Below, one piece after another: positions 1 through 6,962 of a DNA stretch of 10,022 nucleotides. Position numbers and translations under genes: made by a program. Within the stretch, counting starts at the first letter, position 1. Each line of letters starts with the position of its first letter. The notes below the pieces were generated by a model. That model ran no database searches and was not told where the DNA came from. It was given only the letters and a program-made list of their open reading frames with translations. Origin of the DNA: Thermoflavifilum sp. (GTDB lineage: Bacteria; Bacteroidota; Bacteroidia; Chitinophagales; Chitinophagaceae); assembly GCA_019683625.1 (NCBI GenBank), contig JADGHY010000058.1, positions 1-10,022 of the forward strand, given 5' to 3'.

Positions 1-1
1 A

Positions 2-919
2 ATTAACGCCGTTCGAAATGGAAAAAAGGTATATGTGGTCATTGAACTAAGAGCCCGGTTCAATGAGGAAGAAAACCTGCAATGGAAAAACAGGTTGGAA
101 GAGGAAGGCGTAAAAGTTTTCGTGGGATTTCCCGATATGAAAATCCATGCCAAGCTGGGATTGATTGAAAAAGAAGTCAATGGCAGAGCCGTGCATTATG
201 GATTTATTTGTACCGGAAATTTAAATGAAGACACAGCCAGCTACTATGCCGATTTTTGTTTGCTTACAGCTCATCAGCAGATTATGCAGGACATCCACAA
301 AGTGTTTCAATACCTGGAAAGTGGGGGCAGCAGCGAAAAAGAAGTAAGGTCGTGTGAAAGGCTTATTTTAAGTCCTTTCTCTACCCGTAAGAAAATGCTG
401 GAACATATTGCTTCTTGCATCAAAGCCAGAAAACATCAACAACCTGCGCAGATCATTTTAAAGATGAATGCTCTTTCTGATCCTCAGCTCATTCAAGCGA
501 TTTATAAAGCTGCTCGTGTTGGTGTTGACATTCAGCTCATTGTCAGAAGCATTTGTTGTGCGTATACGCGTCACAAAGGATGGGGAAAAGATATTCAGGC
601 TATTAGCATCGTGGATGAATATCTGGAACATGGCCGTGTGTTTTATTTCAGAGCGGGTGATGAAGAAAGCTTGTATATCTCTTCGGCTGATTGGATGATT
701 CGGAATCTGGATCATCGGGTGGAGGCTACTGTTCCGATAGTTGATACCCAGCTCCAAGCAGAACTTATGCATGTGTTGCACTTGCAATTGCATGATAACG
801 TGAAGGCTCGTGTGCTCGACAACGCTCAGCAAAACAAATATGTGCCCACCCGGGGCCGGCCCAGAAGATCGCAGCTGCAGATTTATAATTATCTTTCCCG
901 CAAAAAATATCCTGCATGA
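2..919 (+). CDS. ppk1: Polyphosphate kinase 1, C-terminal part (5' end outside window)
   Basis: Reversible transfer of the ATP gamma-phosphate onto inorganic polyphosphate. The reading frame is open from position 2, so the gene starts left of the window; about 305 residues are visible of a family usually near 690. The visible part carries both histidines that are phosphorylated or essential in E. coli PPK (H435 and H592 there, from memory): the one in KIHAKL (codon at 146-148) and the one in YLEHGRV (codon at 629-631). Other family blocks are ELRARFNEEENLQW, CTGNLNEDTA, SSADWMIRNLDHR and a basic C-terminus (YVPTRGRPRRSQ). The first ATG in the frame (position 35) is internal, because the codons before it still match the family. 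The stop overlaps the next gene's start as ATGA, suggesting translational coupling with the exopolyphosphatase. Identity is close to certain; only the N-terminal half is unseen. Confidence 0.96.
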   Translation: MNAVRNGKKVYVVIELRARFNEEENLQWKNRLEEEGVKVFVGFPDMKIHAKLGLIEKEVNGRAVHYGFICTGNLNEDTASYYADFCLLTAHQQIMQDIHKVFQYLESGGSSEKEVRSCERLILSPFSTRKKMLEHIASCIKARKHQQPAQIILKMNALSDPQLIQAIYKAARVGVDIQLIVRSICCAYTRHKGWGKDIQAISIVDEYLEHGRVFYFRAGDEESLYISSADWMIRNLDHRVEATVPIVDTQLQAELMHVLHLQLHDNVKARVLDNAQQNKYVPTRGRPRRSQLQIYNYLSRKKYPA

Positions 920-1809
920 TGAGATTGGCTGCCATTGACGTGGGATCGAATGCCGCGAGATTGTTAATCAAAGAAATCAGGTCCATATCCCCGAACGAAG
1001 TGGATTTTATCAAGCTTAACCTGGTAAGGGTGCCGCTGAGATTAGGCTTTGATGTGTTTGAAACCGGAATGATTTCCGATCAACGGATAGCCTATTTAGT
1101 AGATACACTCCGTGCTTATCAGCTGTTGATGCAGGTTTATCAGGTAACACACTATATGGCCTGTGCTACTTCAGCGATGCGAGAGGCTAAAAACGGCGAA
1201 CAGGTCATAGCCCATGTACGCGAACAAACAGGCATGGCCTTGCAGATCATTAGTGGACAACAGGAAGCAAGCCTGATATTTGAAAATCATGTGGCAGAAC
1301 ATTTAAGCAAATCAAAATCATATTTGTATGTGGACGTGGGCGGTGGCAGCACAGAGATCTCTCTGTTCAGCAAACAAAAACAGGTTTTTAGCGCATCCTT
1401 TAATATTGGTACCATTCGTTTGCTGCATCAGCAAATTGATCAAAACCAGTGGAATGCCTTAAAAGCATGCCTGAAAAAGCAAATCAAAAGCCACAAAGTT
1501 GTCCTGATCGGTTCGGGAGGAAATATCAACAAGATCTTCTCACTTTCCAAAGTAAAACCCGGTAAATCCTTATCGATTGACCTGTTGAAAAATTATTATC
1601 GCAAGTTTAGGCAAATGACCGTAGAAGAGCGGATGCACCGTTATCAGATGCGGGAAGATCGGGCAGATGTGATAGTACCGGCTTTAGAAATTTACCTGAA
1701 CATCATGCGTTGGTCGGGTGCCCGGGAAATATTGGTTCCTCAGATAGGCCTGGCCGATGGATTGATAGATCATCTCTATCGCCAGCTTCTTGCGCAGCCT
1801 AATTCATAA
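916..1809 (+). CDS. ppx: Ppx/GppA-family exopolyphosphatase (short form)
   Basis: Likely releases phosphate from polyphosphate chain ends, or hydrolyses pppGpp as GppA does; the two activities cannot be separated from sequence. At 297 residues it has only the two-lobed ASKHA-type phosphatase core and lacks the C-terminal HD-like domain of the roughly 510-residue E. coli enzyme. Visible motifs are the first phosphate loop AAIDVGSN (residues 5-12), the acidic GQQEA with Glu117 in the place of the catalytic glutamate (E. coli E121, from memory), the second loop DVGGGSTE (140-147) and GSGGN (199-203). The Arg usually following the Glu-Ala pair is Ser here. The start at 916 overlaps the ppk1 stop by 4 nt; an adjacent ATG at 919 is an alternative. 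Cotranscription with ppk1 is likely and pairs polyphosphate making with breakdown. Confidence 0.92.
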   Translation: MMRLAAIDVGSNAARLLIKEIRSISPNEVDFIKLNLVRVPLRLGFDVFETGMISDQRIAYLVDTLRAYQLLMQVYQVTHYMACATSAMREAKNGEQVIAHVREQTGMALQIISGQQEASLIFENHVAEHLSKSKSYLYVDVGGGSTEISLFSKQKQVFSASFNIGTIRLLHQQIDQNQWNALKACLKKQIKSHKVVLIGSGGNINKIFSLSKVKPGKSLSIDLLKNYYRKFRQMTVEERMHRYQMREDRADVIVPALEIYLNIMRWSGAREILVPQIGLADGLIDHLYRQLLAQPNS

Positions 1810-1827
1810 AGTGAGCAACTGCTTGGC

Positions 1828-1860
1828 GCATGAAAAGAAATCACACTGCCGGTTTCATGC
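1828..1860. repeat. Inverted repeat in the convergent gap
   Basis: The arms GCATGAAA (1828-1835) and TTTCATGC (1853-1860) are perfect reverse complements separated by 17 nt, lying 19 nt after the ppx stop. It could form a weak hairpin between the converging ppx and epimerase genes. There is no T-run on either strand, so it is not a standard intrinsic terminator. The rest of the 1810-2010 gap shows no clear feature apart from an unconvincing 44-codon ORF. Confidence 0.25.
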
Positions 1861-2010
1861 CAGGATGTATGGGCGAAAAAAATGTGTTGACTTGTCTGCC
1901 TGCCATTGATCCGCTGCTTCGGCAAGCCTATACACAAAGTATTTTAGTGACAGGCAAATTTTGAGAAAGAAACATACAGCAGTGCCGTTTTACCTGCGTC
2001 CCCCGGCCGA

Positions 2011-3063
2011 TCAAACCTGATAAAAGTTCCGATACCATTCCACGAATCTTCTTACACCTTCTTCCACGGATGTAGCAGGTTTATAGTGTACGGCTTGTTC
2101 CAGGTCGCTGACATCGGCATGGGTGGCCTGTACATCACCGGGTTGCATAGGCAGGAGCTCCATTCTGGCTCTTTTACCCACTGCTTTTTCGATGGCGTGA
2201 ATATATTGCATAAGTGGTACCGGCTGATTATTGCCAATGTTATAAATCCGATAAGGAGCCGAAGAGCTGGCCGGATCAGGATTTTTTGAATCCCATTGGG
2301 GATTGGCGGCTGCCGGATGTTCAATAATGCGTTTTACGCCTTCTACAATGTCTTCCACATAAGTGAAGTCACGGATCATTTCCCCGCGATTAAATACCTG
2401 AATGGGTTTATCGGCAAGGATATTTTGCGTAAATAAAAACAAAGCCATATCGGGCCTGCCCCAGGGGCCATATACCGTGAAGAAGCGCAATCCGGTCGTA
2501 GGAATCTGAAACAAATGGCTATAACTATGCGCCATCATTTCATTGGATTTTTTGGTGGCTGCATAAAGGCTAATTGGATGATCGGCCGGATGGTGGGGAG
2601 AAAGTGGCATCCGGCCGTTTAAGCCATACACACTCGACGTGCTGGCATACACAAAATGTTTTACCGGGAAACGACGGGCCATCTCTAATAAATGGATGAA
2701 TCCCACCACATTGCTTTGAATATATGCATAGGGATTTTGCAGAGAATATCGCACTCCGGCCTGGGCAGCGAGATGACAAACATAATCGAATCGTTCGGCT
2801 TCAAACAATCGAAGCAAGGCCGGCTCATTTTCCAGATCCAGTTTGATGAATCGATAATTCGGATGTGTGGTACTCTTAATCAGTTTACCTGCTGCAAGTT
2901 CATCTGTTGAAATGCCGGTTTGTTCAAGTCGTGCATACTTTAATCGCACATCATAATAATCATTGACATTGTCCAGTCCCACGATATCATAGCCTTCTGC
3001 AAGCAATCGTTTTACCAGGAAAAAACCAATGAAGCCTGCGGTGCCGGTAACCAATATTTTCAT
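2011..3063 (-). CDS. NAD-dependent sugar-nucleotide epimerase, probably UDP-glucuronate 4-epimerase
   Basis: Extended short-chain dehydrogenase of the GalE/CapI type, expected to interconvert UDP-glucuronate and UDP-galacturonate with bound NAD in the cytoplasm, supplying surface polysaccharide synthesis. The 350 residues show the Rossmann GTAGFIG loop (residues 7-13), Asp31 at the end of beta-2 for the NAD ribose, LAAQAGVRYS (98-107), STSSVYG (141-147), the catalytic Tyr167-x3-Lys171 (YAATK), and the substrate-side blocks GRPDMALFLFT, RDFTYVEDIVEGV and MQPGDVQATHADVSDL. These last blocks are those of the UDP-glucuronate epimerase subgroup rather than GalE or RmlB. Length is normal. The start ATG (complement of 3061-3063) directly precedes the Rossmann strand. 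It stands alone: convergent with ppx and divergent from panB. Family assignment is firm; exact substrate is an inference from subgroup motifs. Confidence 0.92.
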   Translation of the reverse strand: MKILVTGTAGFIGFFLVKRLLAEGYDIVGLDNVNDYYDVRLKYARLEQTGISTDELAAGKLIKSTTHPNYRFIKLDLENEPALLRLFEAERFDYVCHLAAQAGVRYSLQNPYAYIQSNVVGFIHLLEMARRFPVKHFVYASTSSVYGLNGRMPLSPHHPADHPISLYAATKKSNEMMAHSYSHLFQIPTTGLRFFTVYGPWGRPDMALFLFTQNILADKPIQVFNRGEMIRDFTYVEDIVEGVKRIIEHPAAANPQWDSKNPDPASSSAPYRIYNIGNNQPVPLMQYIHAIEKAVGKRARMELLPMQPGDVQATHADVSDLEQAVHYKPATSVEEGVRRFVEWYRNFYQV

Positions 3064-3086
3064 AAGTCATCTCTTGAAACAGCGGA

Positions 3087-3117
3087 TAAAGATAAAGCAA
3101 TCGGGTATTAGACCAAG
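3087..3117 (-). promoter_or_regulatory. Candidate Bacteroidota-type promoter for the epimerase gene
   Basis: Read leftward, TATCTTTA (complement of 3087-3094) matches seven of eight positions of the Bacteroidota -7 consensus TAnnTTTG. A CTTGG (complement of 3113-3117) lies 18 nt upstream and could be the -33 element. It sits about 24 nt before the start codon. This is a pattern match only; such AT-rich matches are common by chance. Confidence 0.35.
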
Positions 3118-3138
3118 CGTAAAATCGGGTTCAATGTT

Positions 3139-3166
3139 TTTGCTTGCAGAATTTATCTGTATTTTG
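3139..3166 (+). promoter_or_regulatory. Candidate Bacteroidota-type promoter for the panB operon
   Basis: TTTG at 3139-3142 and TATTTTG at 3160-3166, separated by 17 nt, resemble the -33 TTTG and -7 TAnnTTTG elements of Bacteroidota housekeeping promoters, with the -7 box one base short. Transcription would begin near 3172, leaving a leader of roughly 35-40 nt before panB. It is a weak match. Confidence 0.35.
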
Positions 3167-3209
3167 CACATGTTAGCCATGGGTTTTTCTTTTCAATCAT
3201 GGAATGCTT

Positions 3210-4025
3210 ATGCCAACAACAGCTGCTACAAAAAAAATCACCACCCATACACTAAGGCAAATGAAGGCTTCTGGGGAGAAGATTTCGATGCTCACGGCTT
3301 ATGATTATACCATGGCGCGTTTGCTGGATGAGGCGGGAGTGGATGTGTTGTTAGTAGGCGACTCGGCAGCCAATGTGATGGCGGGTTATGAAACCACCTT
3401 ACCCATTACGCTTGATCAGATGATTTACCATGCGGCTTCGGTGGTGCGGGCAGCCAGGCGAAGCCTGGTGATTGTGGATTTACCCTTTGGATCTTATCAG
3501 GAAGATGCCCGCCAGGCCTTGCATTCAGCAGTACGTGTGATGAAAGAAACCGGTGCACATGGCATTAAGCTGGAAGGAGGAGAGTCTGTGATAGAGGCCG
3601 TGCAACGCATAGTGGCAGCCGGCATTCCGGTGATGGGGCATTTGGGTCTTACACCTCAATCTATTTATCAATTCGGCACCTATGCTGTGCGGGCTGCTGA
3701 AGAAAAGGAGGCGCAAAAATTGTTGCATGATGCGCTGTTGTTGCAGCAGGCAGGGTGTTTTGCTCTGGTACTGGAGAAAATTCCTGCCAAGCTCGCCGGC
3801 GAGGTTACGGCTCAGCTCAGCATTCCCGTTATCGGCATAGGTGCCGGGAAATATGTGGATGGCCAGGTGCTGGTGGTGCACGATATGCTGGGCATGAATC
3901 AGGCATTCAAGCCCCGCTTCCTGCGTCAGTATGCTAACTTGCAAGAAGTTATCCAGGAGGCAGTTCGTCAATATGTTGCTGATGTGAAAAGCCAGCAATT
4001 TCCCGGAGAACACGAACAATATTGA
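3210..4025 (+). CDS. panB: 3-methyl-2-oxobutanoate hydroxymethyltransferase (ketopantoate synthase)
   Basis: Transfers a hydroxymethyl group from 5,10-methylene-tetrahydrofolate to alpha-ketoisovalerate, giving ketopantoate, the first step of pantothenate and hence CoA synthesis in the cytoplasm. The 271 residues form the expected TIM-barrel length. Motifs: MLTAYDY (27-33), VGDSAANVMAGYETT with the metal-binding Asp51, DLPFGSYQ with metal-side Asp90, KLEGG with Glu122, HLGLTPQS (144-151), LEKIPAKL with the putative base Glu189, and IGIGAGKYVDGQVLV (208-222). I prefer the ATG at 3210 because GGAA (3201-3204) lies 5 nt upstream and the protein then begins MPTTAATKK; an in-frame ATG at 3204 would add two residues. 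It is the first gene of a tightly spaced five-gene run. No panC or panD is in the window. Identification is very secure. Confidence 0.97.
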   Translation: MPTTAATKKITTHTLRQMKASGEKISMLTAYDYTMARLLDEAGVDVLLVGDSAANVMAGYETTLPITLDQMIYHAASVVRAARRSLVIVDLPFGSYQEDARQALHSAVRVMKETGAHGIKLEGGESVIEAVQRIVAAGIPVMGHLGLTPQSIYQFGTYAVRAAEEKEAQKLLHDALLLQQAGCFALVLEKIPAKLAGEVTAQLSIPVIGIGAGKYVDGQVLVVHDMLGMNQAFKPRFLRQYANLQEVIQEAVRQYVADVKSQQFPGEHEQY

Positions 4026-4047
4026 ATAAGGTTTAAAACAGTTCAGG

Positions 4048-5586
4048 ATGGAAATAAACCTAGATTTTTTGAAAGCCCTGCACATTCAGGAGTTGCAATC
4101 GGGTGTGGGCACAGGGAGGAACTGGTTGGCTGGTGATGGAGAGGCTATTGCTTCCTACTCCCCGGTGGATGGGCAATGTATAGGCCGGTTTATTCCCACC
4201 ACAGCTCAACAGTATGAACAGGTTGTGCAGCAAGCTGTTGCAGCCTTTCAGCAGTGGCGCCTGGTGCCACCGCCGGCACGTGGTGAATTTGTGAGAAGGG
4301 TGGGGGAGAAGCTCAGGGCGCATAAGCAGCAGTTAGGTGCACTTGTGTCGTATGAAATGGGGAAAAGCTTGCAGGAGGGTTGGGGAGAAGTGCAGGAGAT
4401 GATTGATATCTGCGATTTTGCCGTGGGACTATCCCGGCAATTATATGGGCTTACCATGGCTTCTGAGCGAGTCTCCCATCGCATGTTTGAGCAATGGCAT
4501 CCATTGGGGCCGGTGGGCGTTATCACGGCCTTTAACTTTCCGGTATCGGTATGGAGCTGGAATGCCATGATTGCTTGGGTCTGCGGCGATGTGGTGGTCT
4601 GGAAGCCTTCTGAAAAAACGACCCTCTGCGCCATAGCCTGCCAGCGGCTGATAGGGGATGTGATGGCCGAAATGCAGTTGCCTGAGGGGCTATCTTGCCT
4701 GGTAAGCGGAGAAGCTGAGGTTGGGCAATGGATAGCGGCCGATCGGCGCATTCCGCTGGTATCGGCCACAGGCTCGGTGAGAATGGGTCGAGCTGTGGGG
4801 GCCACAGTAGCCAGTCGCCTGGGCAGAACTATTCTGGAACTGAGTGGCAACAATGCCATCATCATCACCCCACATGCCGATCTGGATCTGGCTTTGCGGG
4901 CTGCCGTATTTGGTGCTGTGGGCACTGCCGGCCAGCGTTGTACCACTACACGCCGGCTTATCATCCATCGTTCCGTATACGATCGTTTTAAAGATATGCT
5001 GAAACATGCCTATGCTCAGATTCGGGTGGGCAATCCGCTGGATGAACACAATCACATGGGTCCTTTAATTGATAAGACCGCAGTAGAGGCTTATCTGCAG
5101 GCACTGGACGCCTGTCGCGCCCAGGGGGGAAAGTTCCTGGTGGAGGGAGGTGTGCTCGAAGGAGCGGCTTATGCTTCGGGTTGCTATGTGAAGCCCTGCA
5201 TAGCAGAAGTATTGCCGGAGATGCCCATCGTACAACAAGAGACTTTTGCTCCCATCTTGTATATCATGCCTTATGATACCCTCGAAGAAGCCATAGCCAT
5301 CCACAACGGAGTGCCTCAGGGCTTATCATCGGCTATCATGACCCTCAACCTCCGCGAAGCAGAGTATTTTCTTTCCGCAGCAGGGTCGGATTGCGGCATT
5401 GCCAACGTGAACATTGGCACCAGCGGGGCCGAGATTGGCGGCGCTTTTGGCGGAGAAAAAGAAACGGGAGGCGGAAGAGAATCGGGCTCCGATGCCTGGA
5501 AAAACTACATGCGCCGGCAAACCAATACCATCAACTACGGCACTGCCCTGCCTTTGGCACAGGGCATCAAATTTGAAATCCATTGA
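4048..5586 (+). CDS. ALDH7/antiquitin-family aldehyde dehydrogenase (probable alpha-aminoadipate semialdehyde dehydrogenase)
   Basis: NAD(P)-dependent oxidation of an aldehyde to an acid. The closest family I recognise is ALDH7A1 / piperideine-6-carboxylate dehydrogenase, which converts aminoadipate semialdehyde to aminoadipate in lysine breakdown. Catalytic parts are all present: Asn163 in AFNFP, Lys186 in WKPSE, SATGSVRMG for the cofactor, general base Glu264 in LELSGNN, and nucleophile Cys298 in GTAGQRCTTTRR. Family-specific blocks are EVQEMIDICDFAVGLSR (114-130), GAEIGGAFGGEKETGGGRES near the C-terminus and the ending LPLAQGIKF. Glu117 and Arg297 fall where human ALDH7A1 uses a Glu and an Arg to recognise the aminoadipate end (from memory). 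Length (512) is normal. It begins 22 nt after panB; an AGG just before the ATG is too close to be a good ribosome site. ALDH7 membership is firm, physiological substrate is inferred. Confidence 0.93.
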   Translation: MEINLDFLKALHIQELQSGVGTGRNWLAGDGEAIASYSPVDGQCIGRFIPTTAQQYEQVVQQAVAAFQQWRLVPPPARGEFVRRVGEKLRAHKQQLGALVSYEMGKSLQEGWGEVQEMIDICDFAVGLSRQLYGLTMASERVSHRMFEQWHPLGPVGVITAFNFPVSVWSWNAMIAWVCGDVVVWKPSEKTTLCAIACQRLIGDVMAEMQLPEGLSCLVSGEAEVGQWIAADRRIPLVSATGSVRMGRAVGATVASRLGRTILELSGNNAIIITPHADLDLALRAAVFGAVGTAGQRCTTTRRLIIHRSVYDRFKDMLKHAYAQIRVGNPLDEHNHMGPLIDKTAVEAYLQALDACRAQGGKFLVEGGVLEGAAYASGCYVKPCIAEVLPEMPIVQQETFAPILYIMPYDTLEEAIAIHNGVPQGLSSAIMTLNLREAEYFLSAAGSDCGIANVNIGTSGAEIGGAFGGEKETGGGRESGSDAWKNYMRRQTNTINYGTALPLAQGIKFEIH

Positions 5587-5591
5587 CCATT

Positions 5592-6176
5592 ATGTCTTTA
5601 TCTGCAGACGCTTTCTTATCCTCAACCAACCCCTGGAAAACCGTGGGTTCTCGCATGGTGTACGATAATCCCTGGATTCAGGTTACCGAACATCAGGTCA
5701 TTAATCCATCTGGTCGTCCGGGCATTTACGGGGTAGTGCACTTTAAACATTTAGCCATTGGTGTGGTGCCTATTGACGAAAATGGGTATCTGTGGCTTGT
5801 GGGCCAATATCGCTATCCTTTACAGGCCTATAGTTGGGAAGTGCCCGAGGGGGGAGGCCCTCTGGCAGAAGACCCCCTGGCATCGGCTCAACGAGAGCTT
5901 CTGGAGGAAACTGGCATCCGGGCCACCCAATGGAATCTGATGCTCACCATGCACCTGTCTAATTCCGTCACCGATGAAAAAGCACTCATTTACCTGGCTA
6001 AGGGATTAAGCTATCATTCCAGTCAGCCGGAAGAAACCGAACAGCTCCAGTTGCGGAAGATTAGCCTGGAAGCCGCGTATGAAGAAGTATTACAGGGAAA
6101 GATTACCGATGCTATCTCGGTAGCGGCCATCTTAAGATTGATGTTGATGAAACGGGAAAATAGCCTTCAGCTATGA
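5592..6176 (+). CDS. Nudix hydrolase, ADP-ribose pyrophosphatase-like
   Basis: Probably cleaves a nucleoside diphosphate linked to another moiety, such as ADP-ribose or a nucleotide sugar, using Mg2+. The Nudix box is perfect: Gly87, Glu93 and REllEEtGI (101-109), with metal-binding Glu105 and Glu106. Upstream are GIYGVVHFK, then WLVGQYRYP and SWEVPEGGG, the arrangement found in the ADP-ribose pyrophosphatase branch rather than MutT. Length is 194 residues. I start at ATG 5592, five bases after the dehydrogenase stop; the frame is also open to a TTG at 5583 that would overlap that gene by 4 nt. It sits inside the panB-led operon, which gives no strong hint of substrate. Family certain, substrate unknown. 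Confidence 0.9.
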   Translation: MSLSADAFLSSTNPWKTVGSRMVYDNPWIQVTEHQVINPSGRPGIYGVVHFKHLAIGVVPIDENGYLWLVGQYRYPLQAYSWEVPEGGGPLAEDPLASAQRELLEETGIRATQWNLMLTMHLSNSVTDEKALIYLAKGLSYHSSQPEETEQLQLRKISLEAAYEEVLQGKITDAISVAAILRLMLMKRENSLQL

Positions 6177-6190
6177 CATAAGCCCTCTCT

Positions 6191-6937
6191 ATGGCTGAAA
6201 CCTTAATTATTGGCCGGCATCCCGTATTAGAGGCCTTGCGCGCAGGCAGGCCCATGCAAGCTATTTACCTCTTGCGCCAGGCAAAGGGAGAGCTCATCCA
6301 GGAAATCCGAAAGCTGGCCCGTGAGCAACGGGTGCCCGTGAAGCTGGTGCCCACGGAAAAACTCCAAAAATTGTCGCGTGCACCTCTGCCTTCAACCCAT
6401 CAAGGTTGCATTGCCATTGCTTCCGCTGTGGCGTATTACGATTTACAGGCCGTCATCAGCCAGGTAGTGGAAAGCGGACAGCTCCCCTTGCTGGTGATGG
6501 CAGTAGGCATTACCGATGTACGGAATCTCGGCGCCATTGCCCGTTCTGCCTTTTGCTTTGGAGCGCATGCCCTCATTTTACCCCAAAAAGAAACTGCCCC
6601 ACTCAACGAACTTGCGTTAAAAACAGCTGCAGGAGCACTGGATCATCTGATGGTGGCCCGCGTAAAAGATTGGAAAGAGGCATTTGAACTGTTGCGGTTG
6701 AACGGCATTCAGCTTGTAGCTTCCGGTGTGCACGATGGCCTTAAGCCTGAACAAATCGACTGGAGGCAACCCCTCGCCCTGGTTTTGGGTGCTGAGGATA
6801 CGGGATTGCCTCAGACGTGCCTGGCACAGGCCGATAGGGTAGTCACCATTCCTATTCGTCCGGATTTCGACTCCCTCAACGTATCAGTTGCTGCAGGCAT
6901 CTTGCTGTATGAGGCAGCGCGGCAGCGGCTTGCGTGA
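6191..6937 (+). CDS. rlmB: SpoU/TrmH-family 2'-O-ribose RNA methyltransferase (probable RlmB, 23S rRNA)
   Basis: SAM-dependent methylation of a ribose 2'-OH, most likely G2251 in the 23S rRNA peptidyl-transferase loop if it is RlmB. The 248 residues contain an N-terminal substrate-binding domain starting IIGRHPVLEAL (6-16), then the knotted SPOUT domain: motif 1 NLGAIARSA (112-120, Arg118), motif 2 LVLGAEDTGLP (197-207, Glu202) and motif 3 IPIRPDFDSLNVSVAAGILLYE (split around Asn230). The region before SLN reads RPDF, where I would expect a glycine-containing loop, a minor variation. The GRHPVLEAL start and length favour RlmB over tRNA TrmH, but other rRNA-methylating TrmH paralogues are possible. 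It starts 14 nt after the Nudix stop without an evident Shine-Dalgarno sequence. Confidence 0.9.
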   Translation: MAETLIIGRHPVLEALRAGRPMQAIYLLRQAKGELIQEIRKLAREQRVPVKLVPTEKLQKLSRAPLPSTHQGCIAIASAVAYYDLQAVISQVVESGQLPLLVMAVGITDVRNLGAIARSAFCFGAHALILPQKETAPLNELALKTAAGALDHLMVARVKDWKEAFELLRLNGIQLVASGVHDGLKPEQIDWRQPLALVLGAEDTGLPQTCLAQADRVVTIPIRPDFDSLNVSVAAGILLYEAARQRLA

Positions 6938-6962
6938 TACGATCTTCACGCAACTCGTAAAA

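Noticed and set aside
4248..4964. A 238-codon open frame on the minus strand inside the aldehyde dehydrogenase gene
   Set aside because: It is antisense to a strongly conserved ALDH7 gene, its translation has a shadow-like composition rich in Ser, Thr, Arg and Pro, and no domain is recognisable.
4048..5586. Apparent higher GC in the dehydrogenase region than in ppk1-ppx as a sign of horizontal transfer
   Set aside because: Judged only by eye, modest in size, with no mobile-element borders, and the gene sits in a compact operon with typical chromosomal neighbours.
6888..6962. N-terminal extension of the HMG-CoA lyase into the end of rlmB
   Set aside because: The extra codons overlap the conserved rlmB C-terminus and have no resemblance to the lyase family; starts at 6963-6987 fit better.
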